DNA of 64,000 bases from Tolypothrix campylonemoides VB511288 (lineage in GTDB: Bacteria; Cyanobacteriota; Cyanobacteriia; Cyanobacteriales; Nostocaceae), in the NCBI GenBank assembly GCA_000828075.3, contig JXCB02000001.1, forward strand, positions 209,497 through 273,496, written 5' to 3'. This document shows, one piece after another, positions 1-8,834 of the stretch. Position 1 is the stretch's first letter. The number at the start of each line of letters is the position of its first letter. Below the pieces are notes generated by a model. That model was not told the origin of the DNA, searched no databases, and worked only from the letters and a program-made list of their open reading frames with translations. The position numbers and the translations under genes are program-made.

Positions 1-96
1 CCTGTCCCTGGGGATGTAGACGAGCCAGAGCCAGAACCTGTGCCTGTGCCTGTCCCTGGGGATGTAGACGAGCCAGAGCCAGAACCTGTGCCTGTA
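1..96. repeat. 48-bp tandem repeat inside the edge gene (two copies)
   Basis: Positions 1-48 and 49-96 are the same 48-bp unit with one difference at the last base. It encodes a 16-residue Gly/Thr/Ser/Pro block. A second in-frame repeat of 24 bp (the PKPTTTAS unit) lies at about 140-190. Near-identical DNA copies point to recent slippage or unequal recombination. Confidence 0.85.
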
Positions 97-290
97 GGTG
101 AAGGTGAAGTTGTGGGTTTAGGTTTCTTTCTACTTGTGCCAGGTGAGGCTGTAGTTGTGGGTTTAGGTGAGGCTGTAGTTGTGGGTTTAGTCGTTTGTGC
201 TTGGACTAGTGATGGAAAGCTAGCAACAGGTATGGCACTTGCCACACCAAAAATGAGGGAGACTGCTATGGATTTAACAAGCTTACTCAT
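1..290 (-). CDS. secreted Thr/Pro/Ser/Gly-rich repetitive protein, 3' part beyond the window
   Basis: Reading the minus strand from the ATG at 288-290 gives MSKLVKSIAVSLIFGVASA, a typical signal peptide with probable cleavage after VQA near residue 31. It is followed by two PKPTTTAS repeats and then (TG)n/(SG)n blocks ending in STSPGTG. A GAGGAG ribosome site lies 12 nt upstream (303-308). The frame is open to base 1, so at least 96 codons are present and the C-terminus is outside. Low-complexity Thr/Pro/Gly/Ser segments are usual in exported surface or linker proteins; no catalytic domain is visible. The plus-strand frame over the same bases is its Pro/Val-rich antisense shadow. Confidence 0.7.
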   Translation of the reverse strand, partial: MSKLVKSIAVSLIFGVASAIPVASFPSLVQAQTTKPTTTASPKPTTTASPGTSRKKPKPTTSPSPTGTGSGSGSSTSPGTGTGTGSGSGSSTSPGT

Positions 291-422
291 ATTAACTGGT
301 CACTCCTCTTCAACATTAGAGTAAAAACTTCTCCCTGATTTTATACCTGATGTGGTCATAATAAACTAGTATGACGATACCTTTTCAAGGTAGTCTAATT
401 AATACTTACCCAGTGATAGCTG

Positions 423-1052
423 TTAGTATTTTCGCTGTTTTGTTTTATTTTTTACTAGCAGCAAGCCTAGAGCTAAAACACTTATTGCTACAGCGTTACC
501 TGGTTCTGGAACCGAACGGGTGAAACTGAGATTATCAATAGATAAAGAGCCGATTTCGCCTCTACCTAAAGTCTGAAAACTTCCTATTAATGAATCACCA
601 GCGTTAGCAACGACTCCAAAAAAACCATTTTTTGGTAAAACATCAGAGGAACCAAAAACACCCGTAACGCTAAACAATTTATCAGCGTAATCTCCAGTCA
701 CTAAATTCCCAAAGTCAAAACCAAATCCCTCTATAGGAGTAGGGAAGGTAAACTCTTCAACACTCCCAGGGAAAGCTAAACCTACACGCAAAGCACCTTG
801 AGACACCTCTGCACCACTTAAGAAGCCAGAGTCTACAAATTTAAGCCCACTTGGAAAAATCCTGTCCGTTTCTACAAGCCCGTTTCGGGCTGAGTTAAAG
901 TCTTCAGTCAGAATTGATTTTCCTGCGATCGCACTGTTCCAAGTATCACGATCAGTAAAAAGCTGATAGGCTGAAGCACGTTCCGTCAGCAATCCAATCA
1001 GTAATGCGACTCCTATAGCAGTCGCTGTCATTGTTCTTTTGAGTTTTACCAT
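423..1052 (-). CDS. PEP-CTERM sorting domain protein
   Basis: Exported protein of 209 aa when started at the internal ATG at 1052 (MVKLKR), which places a clean signal peptide at the N-terminus (hydrophobic GVALLIGLL, cleavage near ASA); the upstream ATG at 1094 would add 14 non-signal residues. The C-terminus shows the tripartite PEP-CTERM signal: VPEP, a hydrophobic helix (AVAISVLALGLLLV) and a basic tail (KNKTKQRKY). In known systems exosortase recognises this signal to sort or anchor proteins to the envelope or matrix. The middle (DTWNSAIAG, FDFGNLVTG) resembles other cyanobacterial PEP-CTERM proteins, but I recognise no enzymatic domain. No exosortase gene is in the window. Confidence 0.85.
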   Translation of the reverse strand: MVKLKRTMTATAIGVALLIGLLTERASAYQLFTDRDTWNSAIAGKSILTEDFNSARNGLVETDRIFPSGLKFVDSGFLSGAEVSQGALRVGLAFPGSVEEFTFPTPIEGFGFDFGNLVTGDYADKLFSVTGVFGSSDVLPKNGFFGVVANAGDSLIGSFQTLGRGEIGSLSIDNLSFTRSVPEPGNAVAISVLALGLLLVKNKTKQRKY

Positions 1053-1089
1053 CTGGCAGCTTTTTGATAAGTATATGGGACTTACGCAA

Positions 1090-1141
1090 AACAAACGTTT
1101 TGTAGAAGCAATTCATGAATTGAGCCTACAAAACGTTTGTT
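1090..1141. repeat. long perfect inverted repeat (16-bp arms)
   Basis: Arm 1090-1105 and arm 1126-1141 are exact reverse complements. The 20-nt loop contains a second palindrome at 1109-1122 (CAATTCATGAATTG). It sits between the end of the TrpB2 gene and the start of the PEP-CTERM gene, so it could end TrpB2 transcription; no T tract follows, so a dispersed palindromic element is equally possible. Confidence 0.6.
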
Positions 1142-1176
1142 ATTTCAGATATTTTCTGCGTAAATCCTGATATATT

Positions 1177-2538
1177 TCAACTAATTACAGGTAAGCCAGA
1201 GAGCGCCATTGCTATCTCTTCGGCTCTGTACTCAGTATCGCGTAACAATCCAGCCTGATAATCCATGTACGCTTGCATATCAAAGTGACCATGACCACAC
1301 AGGTTGAAGAGAATTGTTTTGCTTACTCCTTCCTCCTTACAGCGTAGTGCTTCATCAATTGCTCCCTTGACTGCATGGTTGGCTTCAGGAGCAGGTAAAA
1401 TTCCTTCTGTACGCGCAAACGTCAGACCAGCCGCAAAACAGTCAAGTTGTGTGAAAGCTTTTGTTTCAATCAGACCTAACTCAACAACATGACTCAGCAG
1501 AGGAGCCATACCATGATACCGTAACCCGCCTGCATGGATGCCTTGGGGGACAAAGGAACTACCCAAAGTGTGCATCTTGACAAGAGGAGTCATATGTGCA
1601 GTGTCGCCGAAGTCATATGTATATTTGCCCTTAGTTAATGTTGGACAAGCAGCCGGCTCAACTGCCACGAATCTGATATCACTTTGCTCACCGCGCAGCT
1701 TTGCACCCATGAAGGGAAAGGCAATACCAGCAAAGTTACTACCGCCACCTGTACAGCCGACAATAATATCTGGATAATCACCTGCTTGTTCGAGTTGTGT
1801 CTGTGCTTCTTGACCAATGACAGTTTGATGATGTAGTACATGATTCAATACACTACCTAAAGCATATTTCGTCTGGTCATCTTGAACTGCCACTTCCACG
1901 GCTTCACTGATAGCAATGCCCAAACTGCCAGTGCTATCAGGGTTTTCTTGGAGAATCTTTCGCCCTGCTTCAGTTTCATCACTCGGGCTTGCGACAACCC
2001 GCGCACCAAAAGATTCCATAAAAGCGCGACGGTATGGCTTTTGCCGATAGCTGACTTTCACCATGTAAACGACAACTTCTAAGCCAAAAAAAGCACCAGC
2101 AACCGCCAGCGAGGAACCCCATTGCCCCGCACCTGTTTCGGTGGTCAGGCGCTTTACCCCTGCTTGCTTGTTGTAGTATGCTTGTGGAATAGCTGTATTA
2201 GGTTTGTGGCTACCCGCAGGACTGACACCCTCATATTTGTAGTAAATCTTGGCAGGGGTATCAAGGGCTTTTTCCAGCCGTCGGGCGCGATACAGTGGAG
2301 TTGGTCGCCACTGACGGTAAATTGATTGCACTTCCTCAGGAATTTCAATCCAGCGTTCAGTGCCTACCTCTTGGGAAATCAGCTGCTGTGGAAAAAGGGG
2401 TTCTAAGTCTTTTGCTGTAATTGGCTGATACGTAGCAGGGTGTAGCGCTGGTGGCATCGCCTTGGGCAAATCAGCCTGGATGTTGTACCAAGCTGTGGGC
2501 ATCTGGTTTTCGCTAAGCGTGTATTTGATAGTGTCCAT
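1177..2538 (-). CDS. trpB: TrpB2-type tryptophan synthase beta chain-like PLP enzyme
   Basis: A 453-aa fold-type II PLP enzyme from the ATG at 2536-2538 (an ORF start 20 codons earlier has no family support). The PLP lysine is in GSHKPNTA (K112). Next come [11 protein letters not shown] and the phosphate-binding loop GCTGGGSNF. The N-terminal extension ([19 protein letters not shown]) and length are those of the TrpB2 subfamily, not the shorter TrpB1 (about 400 aa). TrpB2 condenses indole with serine; it is usually unlinked from trpA, as here, and may salvage free indole. The gene is monocistronic, with palindromes on its 3' side. No Shine-Dalgarno is obvious before the chosen start. Confidence 0.9.
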   Translation of the reverse strand: MDTIKYTLSENQMPTAWYNIQADLPKAMPPALHPATYQPITAKDLEPLFPQQLISQEVGTERWIEIPEEVQSIYRQWRPTPLYRARRLEKALDTPAKIYYKYEGVSPAGSHKPNTAIPQAYYNKQAGVKRLTTETGAGQWGSSLAVAGAFFGLEVVVYMVKVSYRQKPYRRAFMESFGARVVASPSDETEAGRKILQENPDSTGSLGIAISEAVEVAVQDDQTKYALGSVLNHVLHHQTVIGQEAQTQLEQAGDYPDIIVGCTGGGSNFAGIAFPFMGAKLRGEQSDIRFVAVEPAACPTLTKGKYTYDFGDTAHMTPLVKMHTLGSSFVPQGIHAGGLRYHGMAPLLSHVVELGLIETKAFTQLDCFAAGLTFARTEGILPAPEANHAVKGAIDEALRCKEEGVSKTILFNLCGHGHFDMQAYMDYQAGLLRDTEYRAEEIAMALSGLPVIS

Positions 2539-2828
2539 AGGTGAAAAGCTGTTGCTATAGATTGTTATATTTATCGCATTAAGAAAGCGGCAAGCCAACT
2601 GTTTACATTGCTTGCCTTGCTCTTGCTAGAAGAAATGCTGTGGAAAATTCATTCTTATTTTCAAAAATTGTTCAGCATTAAACCATGATTTTTTTTTAGA
2701 TTATTTTTAGATTGTTTGTTTGGATTATAGTCATTTTCAATTGGGTGCAATACCAGTCGTTTGTAAGGGCATAGCATGGTGGATACGTGCCAGCTGAACG
2801 TTCAAACCTTTATTCCACGTTGATTTAA

Positions 2829-2900
2829 CCCCACCCCTTAATCCCCTCCCCTTGATAAGGGGAGGGGCGGTTTTGGCGTCAGACAAAACTGGGGTGGGGT
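2829..2900. repeat. dispersed G/C-run palindromic repeat in the 2539-3042 gene-free stretch
   Basis: Begins CCCCACCCCTTAATCCCC and ends GGGGTGGGGT, with an inner CCCCTCCCC/GGGGAGGGG pair. A second copy, interrupted by another repeat, lies at 31490-31613. The rest of 2539-3042 is A+T-rich with no coding frame; it must contain the divergent promoters of the TrpB2 gene and the ATPase gene, but no convincing -35/-10 pair stands out. Confidence 0.75.
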
Positions 2901-3042
2901 AGAGCGAGAATTGTAAGAGCAGGAAAAATCCATAATTTCAAAGTCATCTCATAGTGACTCAGATCGCAAAGCCATTGTTGGACTGGTGCTATTCTTTTAA
3001 GTAATTCCACGTACAGCGCCAGCACTGGCACAAAATCTTTAC

Positions 3043-4218
3043 ATGACCTCCGGATCGCTTCCTTCCAACCCTTTTGTGGCTGCGGGAATGATTGAAGACC
3101 CTAAACTATTTGTGGGTCGTAAGGATGAATTACAGGCGATCGCCTCTCGGATGAGTGGTGTACAGCCAACAAGCATTAATGTTGTTGGTGAAAAGCGCAT
3201 TGGGAAATCATCGTTACTGTATCACTTTTTCCAGACATGGGAGCAACGAGTACCAGATGCCAACCGCTATGTGGTGATTTACCTGTCGCTTCAGAATGTG
3301 CAGTGTCATCGTGAAGAAAATTTTTATCAGGCGATCGCACGACAATTACTACATTTCCCGCGTGTGGCGACAAACCCAACTTTGAGCGACTCTTTGCGAG
3401 TGACACCTCTTAACCGCTTGGCATTTTCGGCAGCTATGGCACAGTGGAAAACGCAGAAGGTATTGCCAGTGCTGTGCTTGGATGATTTTAAGATGTTGTT
3501 CGACAACAAGAGCGAATTTAATGATGACTTTTATAACAATCTGCGCTCTTTGATGGACAACAATATGCTGATGCTGGTGGTAGTTTCACACAAAGAACTG
3601 GATTTTTACAGCAAAAAGCATCAGTTGACTTCTTCTTTCTTCAATTTAGGTCATGTGTTGAAGTTGGGAGAACTGAAGGAGGAAGAAGCGAAAGATTTAG
3701 CACGCCTACCTGCTAGCACCGTCAACAATGCTTCAGCAGTTTTGAGTGTAGATGAACAGCGCCTGACTCGACAACTCGGCGGGTGTCATCCTTTTTTACT
3801 CCAGATAGCAGGGGGTTTGGTGTGTGAGGCGCGTCAGCAAGGGCATGATGAAAACTGGGTGAAAAGTCGGTTTGCTACTGAGTCACGCCGTTTGCCTCAG
3901 TCTGGACTTGCTTCTCGCAGGTGGCGTCAGGTGCGTTGGTTACTTTGGGAACTGCCAGTCCGCTTGGGTAGGATACCCAAATTCATTGGCGGAACTGTGG
4001 ACGATGTTAGCAACTGGATTATCGGGTGTGTCATCTTGCTTTTGCCAATTCTAGTTTTGTTTGGTGTGCTGCATTGGGAGCAGGTATGGGATTTTGTGCG
4101 TGACAAGTTAGGGATAGTGATTGACTCAAAAAAACACTACTGTTTGCGCGATGGTGCAGAGCATCCGCCGAGGGCGATCGCACGGAGTGCCCGCATAATT
4201 GCGATCGCACAACAATAA
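3043..4218 (+). CDS. STAND/AAA-like ATPase with C-terminal membrane segment
   Basis: A 391-aa P-loop ATPase. N-terminal NPFVAAGMI and FVGRKDEL are the usual entry to STAND/AAA-type ATPase domains. Walker A is GEKRIGKSS (near residue 49-57) and Walker B is VLCLDDF (near 147). A sensor-like strand LMLVVVSHKEL follows. After a winged-helix-like region (GGCHPFLLQIAGGL) there is one strong hydrophobic segment (WIIGCVILLLPILVLFGVL, near 326-344) and a short soluble tail. The layout suggests a membrane-tethered nucleotide switch. No effector gene lies beside it; the neighbours are on the other strand. The last codons contain HIP1 octamers and may be repeat-derived sequence. Exact function is not inferable. 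Confidence 0.75.
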   Translation: MTSGSLPSNPFVAAGMIEDPKLFVGRKDELQAIASRMSGVQPTSINVVGEKRIGKSSLLYHFFQTWEQRVPDANRYVVIYLSLQNVQCHREENFYQAIARQLLHFPRVATNPTLSDSLRVTPLNRLAFSAAMAQWKTQKVLPVLCLDDFKMLFDNKSEFNDDFYNNLRSLMDNNMLMLVVVSHKELDFYSKKHQLTSSFFNLGHVLKLGELKEEEAKDLARLPASTVNNASAVLSVDEQRLTRQLGGCHPFLLQIAGGLVCEARQQGHDENWVKSRFATESRRLPQSGLASRRWRQVRWLLWELPVRLGRIPKFIGGTVDDVSNWIIGCVILLLPILVLFGVLHWEQVWDFVRDKLGIVIDSKKHYCLRDGAEHPPRAIARSARIIAIAQQ

Positions 4219-4312
4219 ATTTCACTTTACTGCATTCAATTGCCAATCAAAATATATCAAAACAAGCGATCGCGCTAAGCCCAGCGCAATCATGCGATCG
4301 CCCTCGCCCTAC

Positions 4313-5467
4313 TTAATTTTTACCTTGCAAAATCCGCTTAATGATCTTAGTTGTTGAACGATTTTCTACAAATGGCAAAAATTCAATCACCCCGCCGTAT
4401 TCTTCTACCACGGGTGTTTCTGGCAGAGTTTCTTTGGTGTAGTCACCACCTTTAACGTAGATATCGGGGCAAAGCTTGCCAATAAGTTTGCTGGGGCTAT
4501 CTTCCTCAAAAGCAATGAGATAGTCAACACAATCAAGTGCAGCGAGAACCTGAATGCGGTCTTCCAAAGTGTTTATCGGGCGAGTTGGTCCTTTGAGACG
4601 GCGAATGCTGTTGTCGGAGTTAACACCAATAATGAGAATATCGCCTAATGCCTTAGCGCGTTGGAGATAAGAAACGTGTCCTGCGTGGAGGATATCAAAA
4701 CAGCCATTGGTGAAGACAATTTTACGTCCTGCAATGCCATCAGAGTTGACAAGGGCGAGGAGTTCGTCGGAGTTGGATATATGTTTGTTGGAAAAGAGAA
4801 ATGGGGAGTGGGCAGATGAGAGAGGTTTTTGTGCCTCTACTTCTGTAATCTTTTCATGAATAATCTTTTCATGAATAATAAGAACATGGGGAAAGCTATG
4901 CTGAAGTTGTGCTAAGGAATCCTTGAGCCTTTGTGTCACAATTCCATAACCATAATCGCAGACAATAACAGCTTGACACTGCGCGAAACAGTTCTTAAGT
5001 TGATTGATCAGAGCTTGTTCTGTGCAGGAGTCGATCGCATCGGTGCTGCCAGAATCAGTTCTCACCAATAATTGCGATCCTAGCATGATCCTTTGCCTGG
5101 TGAGTGTTTGCCTAAGTGTGTGAGTTAGCAGATAGCTTGTTGTTATTCCGCTTTCTTCTAGGGTTTGCCGCAATAAGTGACCTTCCCAGTCTTCACCAAT
5201 AACTGAGAGGAATATAACCTGACAGCCAATACTTTTGAGATAGAAAGCGGTATCTGCGGCACCACCTGGGATTTGTTTGCGGTCATTGACTGTCACAATT
5301 GGTACAGGTGATTCAAAGCGGCTTTTGCTTTCCCCTTGCAAATAACAATCCAAAATTGCGTCGCCAACAACGATAATTTGAGGATGAGCAATGCCTTTTG
5401 CAAGAAAAGCGTTCCACACTTCACTCATTTCTAAATCTGGTTTCACCGGCTTACTCCATCCCAGCAT
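4313..5467 (-). CDS. HldE/RfaE-like protein: truncated PfkB kinase domain fused to an intact nucleotidyltransferase
   Basis: A 384-aa protein. Residues 30-200 resemble the N-terminal half of the heptose-7-phosphate kinase (VVGDAILDCY, then PGGAADTAFYL), but the second half of a PfkB domain, with its GAGD catalytic motif, is missing. In its place is a 50-residue low-similarity linker with a duplicated IIHEK (199-206). Residues 248-384 form a complete cytidylyltransferase-fold domain: FTNGCFDILHAGH (HxGH at 261-264), GVNSDNSIRRLKG and YVKGGDYT, as in ADP-heptose synthase RfaE2. Bifunctional HldE is about 475 aa, so roughly 100 residues are absent. Expected activity is nucleotidyl transfer to a sugar phosphate; kinase activity is unlikely. 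Confidence 0.85.
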   Translation of the reverse strand: MLGWSKPVKPDLEMSEVWNAFLAKGIAHPQIIVVGDAILDCYLQGESKSRFESPVPIVTVNDRKQIPGGAADTAFYLKSIGCQVIFLSVIGEDWEGHLLRQTLEESGITTSYLLTHTLRQTLTRQRIMLGSQLLVRTDSGSTDAIDSCTEQALINQLKNCFAQCQAVIVCDYGYGIVTQRLKDSLAQLQHSFPHVLIIHEKIIHEKITEVEAQKPLSSAHSPFLFSNKHISNSDELLALVNSDGIAGRKIVFTNGCFDILHAGHVSYLQRAKALGDILIIGVNSDNSIRRLKGPTRPINTLEDRIQVLAALDCVDYLIAFEEDSPSKLIGKLCPDIYVKGGDYTKETLPETPVVEEYGGVIEFLPFVENRSTTKIIKRILQGKN

Positions 5468-5784
5468 GATGATTCGTTATTCTCAGATACTTTAGTGACA
5501 CTAGACAAATGTTGCAAGTCTGCGGTGTATTCTCTGTCCAAGTAAAAAAAATTAGGGAAACTTGTTGGGTTTTCTTTCACTTACAGCGCTTCTCAATTGT
5601 ATAAACTACAAACCACATCGTAGCCGCACAGCAATGCTTTGTCCTCCCCAGAGCCAACTGTTTTGGTGAAACTTCACACAAAAAGCTGAACTCTTGATAA
5701 ACCCTACGGCTGATGAAGCTGTGGCTCTTAACTTATCTGATTGGTAGAAGAGTTATTTTGAATTATTTTGAAGGAGTAAAAGCA
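5468..5784. other. gene-free divergent promoter region
   Basis: About 317 bp between the minus-strand HldE-like gene and the plus-strand SDR gene. A short in-frame extension of the SDR frame (from 5713) looks non-coding because a good ribosome site precedes the later ATG. No repeat or RNA element recognised. Confidence 0.5.
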
Positions 5785-6699
5785 ATGCAACTGAAGCCGA
5801 TAAATCAGCAGGTTGTTGCGTTAGTTGGGGCTTCGAGTGGAATTGGGCGTAATGCAGCTCTCCAGTTTGCCAACCGAGGGGCAAAGGTGGTCGTTGCTGC
5901 TCGCAGTCAGCCTGGACTAGAGTCTTTAGTCGAGGAAATCCGGGGCTTGGGTGGTGAAGCAACTGCTGTCGTTGCTGATGTGACGGTGTTCGATCAAGTG
6001 AAGGCGATCGCCGACAAAGCCGTTGAAGTGTATGGGCGACTCGATACTTGGGTACATAACGCCGCTGTGGAACTTTACGCCGCCTTTGAGGTGACAACGC
6101 CGGAGGAATTTAAACGCATCGTTGATGTTAATTTGATGGGTCAAGTACACGGCGCAATGGCGGCACTACCCTATCTTAAGCGTGAAGGACGCGGAGCGTT
6201 GATTCATGTTTCTTCGATTGAGGCGAGGCGCAGTCTGCCGTTGCAAAGCGCCTATGCTGCGGCTAAGCACGGTATTGATGGCTTTTTGGAAGCTTTGCGG
6301 GTTGAGCTGATGCATGAGAAGCTATCAATTAGCGTCACCAATATTATGCCAGCCTCAATCAATACACCGCTGTTCAACAAAGCTCGTACTAAGCTGGGTG
6401 TTAAGCCGGTGGGAGTACCGCCAATTTACCAGCCTAGCCTTGTTGCTAAAGCGATCGTTGAAGCTGCGGAGAATCCAAAACGCGATATCGTTGTTGGTGA
6501 TGCTGGCAAGGCGATTCTTTTCGCTCAACGTATTTCACCGGGTTTGGTAGACGCTTATATGCGGGCTACAGCATTTAATGGACAGCGGACGAATGAGCCA
6601 AAGTCAGAAAACGCGCCTGACAATCTTTTTGATCCAATCCCAGGTTACGACAAAATAGAGGGTGATTTTAAAGACCAGGCACGGTCTTGGAGTTTATAA
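5785..6699 (+). CDS. SDR-family NAD(P)-dependent oxidoreductase
   Basis: A 304-aa classical short-chain dehydrogenase. The ATG at 5785 follows a strong GAAGGAG at 5770-5776; the upstream ATG at 5713 has no such site. The cofactor motif GASSGIG and a VVAARS strand lie near the N-terminus, then NAA (HNAAVEL), the catalytic Ser (IHVSSIEA) and YAAAK. ARS after the second strand suggests NADP(H). The C-terminal extension (RTNEPKSENAPDNLFDPIPGYD) is typical of SDR proteins often annotated with broad specificity. It stands alone between two divergently arranged genes, so the substrate cannot be inferred. Confidence 0.9.
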   Translation: MQLKPINQQVVALVGASSGIGRNAALQFANRGAKVVVAARSQPGLESLVEEIRGLGGEATAVVADVTVFDQVKAIADKAVEVYGRLDTWVHNAAVELYAAFEVTTPEEFKRIVDVNLMGQVHGAMAALPYLKREGRGALIHVSSIEARRSLPLQSAYAAAKHGIDGFLEALRVELMHEKLSISVTNIMPASINTPLFNKARTKLGVKPVGVPPIYQPSLVAKAIVEAAENPKRDIVVGDAGKAILFAQRISPGLVDAYMRATAFNGQRTNEPKSENAPDNLFDPIPGYDKIEGDFKDQARSWSL

Positions 6700-6726
6700 A
6701 CTCCTTTTGGCTGTACTTATTTCAGC

Positions 6727-6768
6727 AACGCGCATTTCCACTTTTGTAAAGACGGAGAGGTGCGCGTT
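6727..6768. terminator. possible stem-loop after the SDR gene
   Basis: AACGCGCA at 6727-6734 pairs with TGCGCGTT at 6761-6768, 28 nt after the SDR stop codon. The loop is long (26 nt) and there is no T run, so it may be only a dispersed palindrome. Confidence 0.3.
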
Positions 6769-6914
6769 CGCTGCTGTCTGTACTCAATTTACGACTTAAG
6801 CAATGTAAATAAATCCGTCTGTAGAGTTTTGTAACAACGCCAACGTGAGCATTATCTTAAGTAAAAGAATATTCTAAAACTGCATATTGACAAGTTTTTC
6901 ATAATTAATATTGT

Positions 6915-7697
6915 ATGAGCTATCAATTTTTAAAAAAGCAAGTTTATGTCAATGAACAAAAAATTTTCTATCTAGAAGGTGGAACAGCATCAAAATCTGA
7001 ACTGATATTGTTTCTACATGGATGGGGTGTAGGCATTCAGCCCTACCAAGAAGTGTTGAATGTTTTATGCAAACATTATCAATTGATAGCGCCGGAATTA
7101 CCTGGTTTTAACAAATCAAGCGGAACTACATTAAATTGGGATTATGACAAGTATGCTAAATTTATAATTGCTTTTATGCAGCGCCTTAACATTAAAAAAG
7201 CGCATTTCATTGGACATTCATTAGGAGGAGGAATCGCTGCTAACATAGCAGCCTTAATGCCGGATTTTGTAGAAAGCCTCATATTAGTAGACAGTACGGG
7301 TATTCCCGTAAAGCCTTTACCACTGGTATTTGTGCATAGGGCAATAGAAATGACGGCACAAGTACCCCACATCAAGTTTCCGCAAATTTTTCAGATGTTT
7401 CAAGCATATTATTATAACTTTTTGTTGAGAAGTTATAATACTATTCAAACTCTATTGATGTCATTAAAGAAAGACTTAAAACCGATTTTACCAAAAATAG
7501 AATCTCCCTGTCTGCTTATATGGGGCGCGAATGACTTCACAACTCCGATAAGCGCTGCACAAGAATTTTCACGACTTATTAAAGGTTCTAAATTAATAGT
7601 AGTGCCTGGTGTTTATCATGACTGGAGCATTTTATTTGTAGATAAATTCACAACTCTTGTCTTTGATTTTCTTGATGAAATTACAGGCAGGAAATAG
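6915..7697 (+). CDS. alpha/beta-hydrolase fold protein
   Basis: 260 aa, one complete alpha/beta-hydrolase domain. The oxyanion-hole segment is LFLHGWGVG, the nucleophile elbow GHSLGGG (Ser near 105), the acid probably the Asp of GANDFTTP and the catalytic His in VYHDWS near 235. The substrate is unknown; this family includes esterases, haloperoxidase-like and dienelactone-type enzymes. The 3' end is followed 16 bp later by the DUF421 gene on the same strand, so the two are probably cotranscribed. Base composition is more A+T-rich than the preceding SDR gene. Confidence 0.85.
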   Translation: MSYQFLKKQVYVNEQKIFYLEGGTASKSELILFLHGWGVGIQPYQEVLNVLCKHYQLIAPELPGFNKSSGTTLNWDYDKYAKFIIAFMQRLNIKKAHFIGHSLGGGIAANIAALMPDFVESLILVDSTGIPVKPLPLVFVHRAIEMTAQVPHIKFPQIFQMFQAYYYNFLLRSYNTIQTLLMSLKKDLKPILPKIESPCLLIWGANDFTTPISAAQEFSRLIKGSKLIVVPGVYHDWSILFVDKFTTLVFDFLDEITGRK

Positions 7698-7713
7698 GGA
7701 GAAAAAAGCGCTC

Positions 7714-8247
7714 ATGGAAAAATTATTCTACATAAATTGGCAAGAGCTATTTGTTCCCAGCATTTCCATCGTTGAACTGATTCTGCGCGGAACGCTTGTG
7801 TACCTGTCACTGTTTTCGGTTCTACGCCTTATGCCTAGCCGACAAGTAGGAACGCTAGGAATTGCTGATTTGCTTGTAGTTGTGCTGTTTGCTGAAGCCG
7901 CCCAAAATGCGATGGCTAGTAGCTACTCATCAATTACTGAAGGAGGAATTCTAGTAGGAACCGTTATTTTCTGGAGTTACTCCCTGAACTGGTTAGGCTA
8001 TAAATATCCACGGTTTCAACGCTTTCTGAACCCTCCGCCACTACTACTTGTAAAGAAAGGTCGAATTATTGAACGCCATATGCAACGAGAACTGCTCACT
8101 AAGGATGAATTGATGAGTCAGTTGCGTCAGCAGGGTGTAGAGTGTATTGCTGATGTGAAAAGGGCATATATGGAAGCTGACGGAAGTATTAGTGTCATTA
8201 CTTATGATTCAAAAACACGTTCTGATCCTAGGGAAAAAGCGGGGTAA
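7714..8247 (+). CDS. DUF421 (YetF-like) membrane protein
   Basis: 177 aa from the ATG at 7714, preceded by AGGGA; the longer frame overlaps the hydrolase and is unlikely. Three hydrophobic segments in the first 90 residues (ELILRGTLVYLSLFSVLRL, IADLLVVVLFAEAAQNAM, GGILVGTVIFWSYSLNWLG) are followed by the soluble DUF421 domain. Hallmarks are RQVGTLGIADLLVVVLFAEA, LLLVKKGRI, LLTKDELMSQLRQQGV and KRAYMEADGSISVI. In Bacillus the homologues include YetF and the spore proteins YhcN/YdfR-type; biochemical function is unknown. Likely cotranscribed with the preceding hydrolase. Confidence 0.88.
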   Translation: MEKLFYINWQELFVPSISIVELILRGTLVYLSLFSVLRLMPSRQVGTLGIADLLVVVLFAEAAQNAMASSYSSITEGGILVGTVIFWSYSLNWLGYKYPRFQRFLNPPPLLLVKKGRIIERHMQRELLTKDELMSQLRQQGVECIADVKRAYMEADGSISVITYDSKTRSDPREKAG

Positions 8248-8834
8248 AGCTTTTTGTTGAGCCTTCCACACCAAGTATTAAGGGCTACAGATGCAAATGC
8301 ATTGGGTGCAACCTTGGCGCTGGGGCGGACTGTTGGTTTAGCTGCTTATGACTGTACGTTCGCTCATTTTTGAGGGGAGAGAGGAATTAATGCCTGACTG
8401 GGTAAGGAAAAAACCAAATTCAGGATCAGAACCTACTGACACCATGTAATACTTGGGAAAAGCAGCTTTGGGGGATTAACGGTGTATTACATGGAAAAAG
8501 AGAAATTAAGGTGTCCCGTGTATTACATGGAAGAAAATTGAATTGACTTGGAGGCTATTCTATAAATATGCGCTTATATAACGGTGCTAACGGTAAACGC
8601 GATCGCCTACTCAACTTGAATACCTGAGTACCCAAATGTTCATACAGCCTAATTAAATGTGTACCCAGGTAGCGGTATGATGCTTCCATCTCTAGTGAGG
8701 GAAGATTATGCTGATCATCACAAGGCAGAAACGTAGAAGCGAAATAGAGTCTAATTTGGAAACTGGACATTTTTTAGTAAACAAAAGAGTGCGTTCAGGA
8801 AGTCACGCACTCTACTTAAGATAAAAAGAAGGAA
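8248..8834. other. gene-free stretch with a thrice-repeated 11-mer
   Basis: CCATGTAATAC at 8442-8452 is inverted relative to two copies of GTATTACATGG at 8484-8494 and 8520-8530, so alternative hairpins can form. A short minus-strand frame at 8555-8770 has no recognisable features. It ends 3' of the M56 peptidase gene; nothing else is seen. Confidence 0.45.

Noticed and set aside
40-324. Plus-strand Pro/Val/Glu-rich frame at the left edge
   Set aside because: It is antisense to a minus-strand gene that has a signal peptide and ribosome site.
5713-5784. 24-residue extension of the first SDR protein
   Set aside because: GAAGGAG directly precedes the later ATG, and the extension has no SDR sequence.
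8281-8380. Possible fragment of a PIN-type protein (DANALGATLALG, GLAAYD)
   Set aside because: Only a short resemblance on one frame; not enough to call a pseudogene.
8555-8770. Minus-strand 71-codon frame
   Set aside because: No recognisable motif, no ribosome site and no context support.
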